From Ensifer sp. LC11 (GTDB taxonomy: Bacteria; Pseudomonadota; Alphaproteobacteria; Rhizobiales; Rhizobiaceae), in assembly GCF_001695835.1 (NCBI RefSeq), contig NZ_MBSO01000034.1, forward strand, positions 62,001-126,000: a stretch of DNA of 64,000 bases, in the 5' to 3' direction. This document shows positions 59,189-64,000 of the stretch, piece after piece. The notes below the pieces were generated by a model. The model saw nothing but the letters and a program-made list of their open reading frames with translations. It made no database searches and was not told where the DNA came from. Within the stretch, counting starts at the first letter, position 1. The number at the start of each line of letters is the position of its first letter. The position numbers and the translations under genes were made by a program.

Positions 59189-59233
59189 TACCGATCGGTA
59201 CTGCTTCCTCGTGTGGAGTAGCACCGATCGGTG
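59189..59233. repeat. Paired ACCGATCGGT palindromes forming an imperfect hairpin
   Basis: Two perfect 12-bp palindromes, TACCGATCGGTA (59189-59200) and CACCGATCGGTG (59222-59233), lie 33 bp apart. The segment between them (CTGCTTCC...GGAGTAG) is partly self-complementary, so the whole could fold as one 45-nt hairpin. It sits just past the stop of the glutaredoxin-MauE gene and about 225 bp before the CoiA-like start. It could be a terminator or a double operator. Confidence 0.55.
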
Positions 59234-59249
59234 TTGAGCGCTGGGAGAC

Positions 59250-60037
59250 TTACATGGCGTGCCCGACAGTGATGCCGAGCGAAGCTGCCGCCATCCAGAT
59301 GGCCATGGCAATCATCATCAGGTTTTCCGTGAGCGAGATGAAGCCGAGCGGAACGTTGCTAGACCCGCCGACACAAGCGCACTTCAGCTCCCTCTTGTCG
59401 ATGTAGACTGCCTTGAAGACGGATGCGGCTCCGACCGTGCCGATGAAGAGCGCAACCGGAACCGACAGCCAGTTCAGTGCTCCCGCGATCATCAGAGCTC
59501 CGGCCAGGCCCTCGGCATAGGGGTAGATGTAGCTGTACGGAACCCAGCGCTTCGCCAGCAAGTATAGTTCAGGAACATGGTTGCGAAGCCTTCGACGTTC
59601 TGGAGCTTCAGCAGGGCAAGGACGACCATCGAGAAGGCGATGAACCATTCAGCCGCACGCAGTGTGAACGGGCTGCCGTCAACCGCGTAGCTGGCGGCCG
59701 TTGCCATCAGGGCGGTCAAAGCGAAGAGGACGACGACGGGGCGATAGCTCGTGGCCTTGGGGTCCGCGATGGGCTTGCCGAGGAACCTGCGAAGCTCGTC
59801 GTATCCTCCGACCCTTTGTTCGCCGATGAACACTTGCGGTGTCGTCGCCACTCCGTGCTGTGCCTTGAAGGCGTCTGTCTCCTCGCGGGTCGTCAGGTGT
59901 CGGTCCTCGACTTCATAGCCCGACCGCTTCAGCAAGTCCTTTGCCTTCAGGCCATAGGGGCACGTATGCTCGCCCATCACCATCCGATAGAGTACCGCCT
60001 TCTTTGACAGATATTCCCGGTTCGGCTTGTCCAACAT
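59250..60037 (-). pseudogene. Glutaredoxin-MauE fusion gene with a single-base frameshift
   Basis: Two minus-strand frames read as one protein of about 262 aa broken at about 59563. The first (from the ATG at 60037, AAGGAG upstream) codes a glutaredoxin domain (EHTCPYGLKAKDLLKRSGYE, ATTPQVFIGEQRVGGYDEL) and the first membrane helices. The second continues LLAKRWVPYSYIYPYAEGL with MauE/DoxX-like helices and a CACVGG cysteine pair. Adding one base between TAT and ACTTG (as in AACTATGACTTGCTG) restores the frame. No slippery heptamer is seen. The CPYG active site lacks a second cysteine, so a monothiol type. It is either a real inactivating deletion or a sequencing error. Confidence 0.85.
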
Positions 60038-60074
60038 TTCACGTCTCCTTCAATCTTGTGAAACCGTTGGTAAG

Positions 60075-60106
60075 ACCATACGTTCCGTACCATGGTACGG
60101 AGTCAA
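60075..60106 (-). promoter_or_regulatory. MerR-type promoter/operator
   Basis: On the minus strand TTGACT (60106-60101) and TATGGT (60080-60075) are spaced by 20 bp, too long for normal sigma-70 use but typical of MerR-activated promoters. The spacer holds the perfect 18-bp palindrome TCCGTACCATGGTACGGA (60084-60101), nearly the classical mer operator. It would drive the glutaredoxin-MauE gene and repress or control the divergent regulator. Confidence 0.85.
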
Positions 60107-60112
60107 GAGCCC

Positions 60113-60496
60113 ATGCAGATGACAATTGGAAAACTTGCAGCTGCCGGAAATGTCGGCGTAGAGACGATCCGCTACTATCAGCGGCGGGGGTTGCTGGACA
60201 CGCCCCGACGGTCCGAGGGTGTGCGCCGCTACGGTGACGAGGACGTGCGCCGGCTGTTGTTTATCAGGCAGGCGCAGACGGCTGGTTTCACGCTTGAGGA
60301 GATCAAGGAGCTTCTCGATCTGGATACCGGACAAGACAGGGAGAGAGCGCGAAACCTCGCGAAGAGTCGCATCGACGCCCTGGACACCAGGATCGCCGAA
60401 CTCCAGCGCGCGCGAGCAGCATTGCAACGCCTCGTCGGGGAATGCGCCACGGGCAAGTCAGGTCCTTGTCCGATCCTGGCGTCCTTCGATTTGTAA
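60113..60496 (+). CDS. MerR-family transcriptional regulator (mer-like)
   Basis: This 127-aa protein has the helix-turn-helix and wing at residues 3-70 (TIGKLAAAGNVGVETIRYYQ, EGVRRYGDEDVRRL), then the dimerisation helix and a C-terminal metal loop. Of the three mercury ligands of classical MerR it keeps two positions, Cys111 (GEC) and Cys119 (GPCPILASF); the first, usually before the long helix, is replaced in LDLDTGQDRERA. The ATG at 60113 avoids the operator; an ATG at 60092 would lie inside the palindrome. It is divergent from the glutaredoxin-MauE gene and should activate it. Confidence 0.9.
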   Translation: MQMTIGKLAAAGNVGVETIRYYQRRGLLDTPRRSEGVRRYGDEDVRRLLFIRQAQTAGFTLEEIKELLDLDTGQDRERARNLAKSRIDALDTRIAELQRARAALQRLVGECATGKSGPCPILASFDL

Positions 60497-60559
60497 ACGC
60501 CATCGCGATGAGCAGAATGGGCGGGATCATGACAATGCTGTTTGAAAGGGAACTACTAC

Positions 60560-61300
60560 GTGATTGATGACGGCTTGGAGGCGCTGAGGGCGGAGATTGG
60601 ACTCAGAGAAATAGCCTCGCTGGTGGAGCGGACGGCCAGGTGGGTTGCCCCGGAGACATTCCGATATTTGCCAGTGTGGTACCCGGAGCATGCGAGACGG
60701 AAGCTGTTCTACAATGCGAACTGGTCTGAGCCGCGCATAAACACCAATCGGGCCAGCAAGGTCCAGGTTCACAAGTTCGAAGGGAACATCAACGCGAATG
60801 AGGCGCTGACTAGAGCGCTCGGTCTTCGCAAGAAGAACCGGCCGAATTGGTCGTGCTGCCATCTATGGGGCGTCGACGATGCCAAATATCAGAAGACAAA
60901 CGACGTGGTCGCGGATCACCGCTTTTACTCTTGCATCGCCAACATGGTCCTTTTGCCAACTCCGCTGAAGGCATTTACCGATACTATGCCCGAGGTTAAA
61001 GCAATGCTGCGACTTTGTGCGCGCAACCTTTACGGCTGGCAGTGCGATCACGAGACTCTGGAAGCCACCAATAAGGACCTTGATGCGTGGAGCGACTGGT
61101 CAGCGTGGCCCGATAGCTGGCCGCGGCAGGGCGAGCAGAAGCGCCCGCTTGGCACCATATCATTTTCAGAAGAAATCAAGGCAGACGCAGATCGAAGGCT
61201 GGCAGCGATCCGTCGCGACCTGGTCGAAGCGGGACAATATTATCCACGTGGGGACGTCCGTATCGCGCTCAATTATTGGCGGATTGCGGAGACGGGGTAA
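60560..61300 (+). CDS. Uncharacterised protein, possible HNH-like
   Basis: This 246-aa protein starts at the GTG at 60560 with AAGGGA 9 nt upstream. No family is recognised. Two cysteine-containing segments, WSCCHLWGVDD and ADHRFYSCIANMVLLPTPLK, recall the layout of HNH nucleases, in which an N-x-V-L-L-P segment follows the metal site; this is only a resemblance. The C-terminal part has charged helices. It starts 63 bp after the MerR gene on the same strand. Confidence 0.7.
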   Translation: MIDDGLEALRAEIGLREIASLVERTARWVAPETFRYLPVWYPEHARRKLFYNANWSEPRINTNRASKVQVHKFEGNINANEALTRALGLRKKNRPNWSCCHLWGVDDAKYQKTNDVVADHRFYSCIANMVLLPTPLKAFTDTMPEVKAMLRLCARNLYGWQCDHETLEATNKDLDAWSDWSAWPDSWPRQGEQKRPLGTISFSEEIKADADRRLAAIRRDLVEAGQYYPRGDVRIALNYWRIAETG

Positions 61301-61382
61301 CCACAACATCAAAGCAAGACGATCGCGTCATGTGCAGTGGCCTGCCGAATAACGATGTCCTGCATGTTTCCCCTCGATTGAC

Positions 61383-62543
61383 CTACTGGTTGACGAAGTA
61401 AAATCCGTCTATCCGCTTCTCCCTCACATCGCGAAACGGGTTGTTCGACGCCAAAAGGGCATCGAACTCGGGATCGCGTTCCCAGGGTTCGGCAATCAAG
61501 CACCAGTCCAGATGCAGGAACTCACCATCCTTCGAAACGAGGGCCCCGATACCCCGGCTGGCCTCGCTCATGTACTTTGCGGCTGCAGTCAGGCTCTGGA
61601 GACCCGTGCTCCTTGCCAGTTCCCCTTCAGGTCCTGTCGTCGGTCTCCCAGGAGGGAAAGGCGAAAACATGAAACTGCAATCCGTGGCCGGGAAATAGAA
61701 CCTGTAGGGTTGTTCGAACCGCCCGCCCTTGGCGGCTTCGATCGACAAGTCCAGCCTTTGCTTGGCAGCTCTCCACGCCGACCTCGGAAGCTTCGCGAAC
61801 TCAAGCAGGATGCGGGAGTAGTCGCCGCTGTTGTCAGGCTTTTGAATGTGATCGACGAGACGGTTCATAATCGGAGAAAGGTCGGACTGCTCGGCGTCGT
61901 CCACCAAGCGATCTAGCGCTTTGTGTGATGATGGCGACGGAAGCTCTTCATCGGAAAGGTAAGCTGCCAAGACATCAGCCTCAACAACCGCCACCTTCGC
62001 CTCGGTGAGCGCGAGAAGCGCCTTTTGGCGGTATTCAAGGTAGCGGCGGATTTCCTCGGGAACCGCAAGCGTCTCGACGACCAAGCTGTAGTCGTTCCGC
62101 TCGAAGACGTGGATGAAGCCCGCTGTTTCGCTGACGTGATAGCGGACAGACCTGCATTCCTCAGGCAACGATGGGCCTGCGGCGTAGAGGACGATCTTCT
62201 CAAGGTGCCGGATGTCAGCCCCGCGAATCTCATAGCGACGGCCTCGTCCGTTGGTGATCGAGATGCTTTCCTGTTCCCGAAGAAAGCCGATCGAATCCTT
62301 GATCTGGCTAATCGCCTTCCCGCGGACCTTGTTCTTGAACCAGCGTCGTTCGACCTCCGGGTCGTCGGACGACTGCTCGCGCTCCTTCATCTGGATGACG
62401 AATGCAGTTTCTCCGAGCCAGACAACATTGTCGGCCAACTCCCTTTCGTCGCCAGGTCGCGGCGAAAATTGGTTCTGGGAGAACGTGAACTCCTTCCAGA
62501 AGGTGGAGCCGTTCAGTTGCGCCGTGAATTCCTCGAGGGTCAT
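61383..62543 (-). CDS. Uncharacterised protein with possible PD-(D/E)XK nuclease core
   Basis: This 386-aa protein has RELADNVVWLGETAFVIQMKER near residues 34-55, a pattern (Glu-Leu-Ala-Asp, then V-I-Q-M-K) like the catalytic core of restriction-endonuclease-fold proteins, with a following basic helix (WFKNKVRGKAISQIKDSIGF). The remaining ~280 residues are unfamiliar. It lies 98 bp downstream of the metallophosphoesterase gene on the same strand, so they may share a transcript. A nuclease role in defence is inferred, not shown. Confidence 0.72.
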   Translation of the reverse strand: MTLEEFTAQLNGSTFWKEFTFSQNQFSPRPGDERELADNVVWLGETAFVIQMKEREQSSDDPEVERRWFKNKVRGKAISQIKDSIGFLREQESISITNGRGRRYEIRGADIRHLEKIVLYAAGPSLPEECRSVRYHVSETAGFIHVFERNDYSLVVETLAVPEEIRRYLEYRQKALLALTEAKVAVVEADVLAAYLSDEELPSPSSHKALDRLVDDAEQSDLSPIMNRLVDHIQKPDNSGDYSRILLEFAKLPRSAWRAAKQRLDLSIEAAKGGRFEQPYRFYFPATDCSFMFSPFPPGRPTTGPEGELARSTGLQSLTAAAKYMSEASRGIGALVSKDGEFLHLDWCLIAEPWERDPEFDALLASNNPFRDVREKRIDGFYFVNQ

Positions 62544-62641
62544 GAAGTGCCGTATTCTGGAGATAGGGTCCCCTGCATATAGGTTCGTCGAACACGCAGC
62601 TCAACTCTGCCGCGAGGTAACTCGGGCGGTATCACTATGAC

Positions 62642-63409
62642 CTAGATTTCGATGACGAGTTGCGGATCGAAGCCTGTCCTCTCTCCTGGATAGCCGCGCG
62701 GATTGGCCAGCACTTTCGTCTTCCCGGCACGGTAATCGACCCTCTTGTGGACATGACCATGCACCCACAGCGCAGGCTGCCCCTCGACGAGCAGGTCCTC
62801 CAGATCGGAGGCGTAGCAGGCAGATAGCGGATCACCCTGGAACTCGGGTGGAATTGATCTGGGCGACGGAGCGTGATGGCTTAGGGCGACAGTCTTCCGC
62901 GCCGAGGACTCCGCCAGCGCGGATTTGAGGAATGCTCTGGACTCGTGGTGTTTTCGATAGGCGTGGATCGGCGCGAACTTTCTGTAGGGAAGTTTGGAAA
63001 GCTTGATCTTTTTGTAGTCATTCATACCGCTCTGGGCGGCGGCCATAGCCAACTCGGGATCGCCGCCATTGAGGCGGAAGTCGGTCCACAGGGTTGCCCC
63101 GACAAACCTGACGTCTCCGATATCCACCGTCTCGTTTTCGACAAAATGGATGTTTGGGTAGCGATCACGCAGCAACCGCGCATCGCGAACGCTCTCCTGC
63201 AGGGCGGCTCGATAGTATTCATGGTTCCCTGCGACGAAAACCACGGGCATCGAGGAAGGGATGTTGGTCGCCAACCATTCGATGCTCGGGACAATACCGC
63301 GCGTCAAAAGGTCCCCAGCGCAGACCAGGACGTCGGCGTCAGGAGGCGGCAGCTGAATGAACGGTTGGCCGAATTCCAAATGCAAATCGGAGACGATCCA
63401 GAGTTTCAT
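62642..63409 (-). CDS. Calcineurin-like metallophosphoesterase
   Basis: This 255-aa phosphoesterase has all metal motifs: IVSDLHLEFG (D-x-H), LVCAGDLLTRG (GD), VVFVAGNHEYYRA (GNHE), ALSHHAPSPRS (H) and WVHGHVHKRVD (GHVH). The ATG at 63409 (MKLWIVSDL) has AGGAAGG upstream; an earlier start would add eight unlike residues. Substrate unknown: family members cleave nucleotides, nucleic acids or phosphoproteins. It is the first gene of a likely two-gene unit with the 386-aa nuclease-like protein. Confidence 0.88.
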   Translation of the reverse strand: MKLWIVSDLHLEFGQPFIQLPPPDADVLVCAGDLLTRGIVPSIEWLATNIPSSMPVVFVAGNHEYYRAALQESVRDARLLRDRYPNIHFVENETVDIGDVRFVGATLWTDFRLNGGDPELAMAAAQSGMNDYKKIKLSKLPYRKFAPIHAYRKHHESRAFLKSALAESSARKTVALSHHAPSPRSIPPEFQGDPLSACYASDLEDLLVEGQPALWVHGHVHKRVDYRAGKTKVLANPRGYPGERTGFDPQLVIEI

Positions 63410-63570
63410 GTTGGGCACCTTCCTGAACTCCAAGGGTCATCTTTCTGACCCCGATACAACGATTGAACACCTGAAGCCGATCGGATTTGCTTCGACGAAC
63501 AGGCTTTCTGTCTTGCCGGATAGGCGCGCGGAGCCCAAGGTGCTCCTAATCCAAATTAGAGGAGGCATCG

Positions 63571-63744
63571 ATGGCGCGGCAGTCACGCCGTAAACCAAAG
63601 TCCGCAAAGGAAACCTCGCTCGGCTCTGCTTTGGACGAGATCGGCTTCAAGCCGCTCGGCCGTCGGGTCAAAATCAAGGCTGGCATCAATCAGACGCAAC
63701 TCCGTAAGCCCTTAGCCGATAACGCCTCTGGAGAGCGGCGCTAG
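63571..63744 (+). CDS. Small basic protein of 57 residues
   Basis: A short frame with an excellent ribosome-binding site (AGAGGAGG, 5 nt before the ATG). The product begins MARQSRRKPKSAKETS and is strongly basic, rich in Arg and Lys, with a short hydrophobic segment LGSALDEIGFKPLG. No family is recognised. It could be a small nucleic-acid-binding or regulatory protein, or a spurious frame. It is divergent from the metallophosphoesterase gene, about 160 bp away. Confidence 0.55.
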   Translation: MARQSRRKPKSAKETSLGSALDEIGFKPLGRRVKIKAGINQTQLRKPLADNASGERR

Positions 63745-63807
63745 CAGGTTGCAGGCAATTCATGAGCGGCTCCGCCCCTCTCTCGAGCAAGGAGCGGAGC
63801 CTGACCG

Positions 63808-64000
63808 CTAGCCGTCACGTCCTGACGGATGCGGATTCGTTTTCCCCGACGTCACGGCGACGAGCGCCCGAACGTCGTCGCCGATGACGTGGCCCTTCTC
63901 GACCAGTGCTTGGGTAAGTTGATCGAGTTCCTCGCGACGCTCCGAAAGAAGCACCTTCGCTCGGTCTAACTGGGCCTTTAGCCTTGCATCGACGAGACTG
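63808..64000 (-). CDS. C-terminal fragment of a probable FtsH/M41-type protease
   Basis: A minus-strand frame that enters from the window edge and ends at a TAG. The last 64 residues include RLKAQLDRAKVLLSERREEL and DQLTQALVEKGHVIGDDVRA, the A-x-x-LL-x-x-x-R-x-x-L ... L-x-x-x-G-x-x-I-x-x pattern of the FtsH/M41 peptidase C-terminus. The ATPase and zinc site lie outside the window, so the call is tentative; other helical proteins could show this pattern. Confidence 0.5.
   Translation of the reverse strand, partial: SLVDARLKAQLDRAKVLLSERREELDQLTQALVEKGHVIGDDVRALVAVTSGKTNPHPSGRDG

Noticed and set aside
59250-60037. Programmed ribosomal frameshifting in the glutaredoxin-MauE gene
   Set aside because: No slippery heptamer or downstream pseudoknot is seen at the junction, and homologues as I remember them are single-frame, so a base deletion is simpler.

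Overview
The window reads as chromosome of an alphaproteobacterium of the Rhizobiales, most likely Ensifer/Sinorhizobium or a close relative. The evidence is gene order and protein sequence: a 14-gene nuo (complex I) operon followed by birA, RNase J, methylmalonyl-CoA epimerase and a DUF1467 gene; the lon-hupB and clpX-clpP neighbourhoods; tandem tRNA-Asp genes; and high-GC coding with long antisense shadow frames. No database search was possible, so the genus is an inference.

Layout. Positions 445-19831 are one long minus-strand block: nuoA-B-C-D, a small secreted-protein gene, nuoE-F, a helix-hairpin-helix gene, nuoG to nuoN, then birA, rnj, mce and DUF1467. Overlaps of 1-10 bp between several genes suggest translational coupling. 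Positions 20131-20893 hold three tRNA genes (Asp, Asp, Val). Positions 21132-43852 are mixed housekeeping: a cupin, a YhaN/YhaO-type (SbcCD-like) pair, a chemotaxis receptor, a MarR regulator, a phytase-like secreted protein, a DMT transporter under an FMN riboswitch (probably the riboflavin importer RibN), HU, Lon, ClpX, ClpP, a phospholipase D-type enzyme, an endonuclease/exonuclease/phosphatase protein, a glyoxalase-type protein, a cytochrome P450 and another cupin.

From about 44.6 kb to the end the content changes to an accessory island with a clear anti-phage flavour. It holds a two-gene Druantia type III-like system (DruH plus the 2043-aa helicase DruE). Next comes a retron: a reverse transcriptase fused to a trypsin-like protease. 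Just upstream of it lies a 125-nt candidate msr-msd RNA bounded by a perfect 15-bp inverted repeat, and an XRE regulator follows downstream. The rest of the island carries a DUF5623-like protein, a CoiA-like nuclease, a frameshifted glutaredoxin-MauE gene divergent from a MerR regulator across a mer-like operator, two uncharacterised nuclease-like proteins, a metallophosphoesterase, a 57-aa basic ORF and the C-terminus of what looks like an FtsH/M41 protease.

How it works together: the nuo block makes the respiratory NADH dehydrogenase. The lon/clpXP block handles proteolysis, and a heat-shock-like promoter is visible before clpP. The island combines at least two defence modules. The retron RNA with its RT-protease is the least ordinary element of the window.
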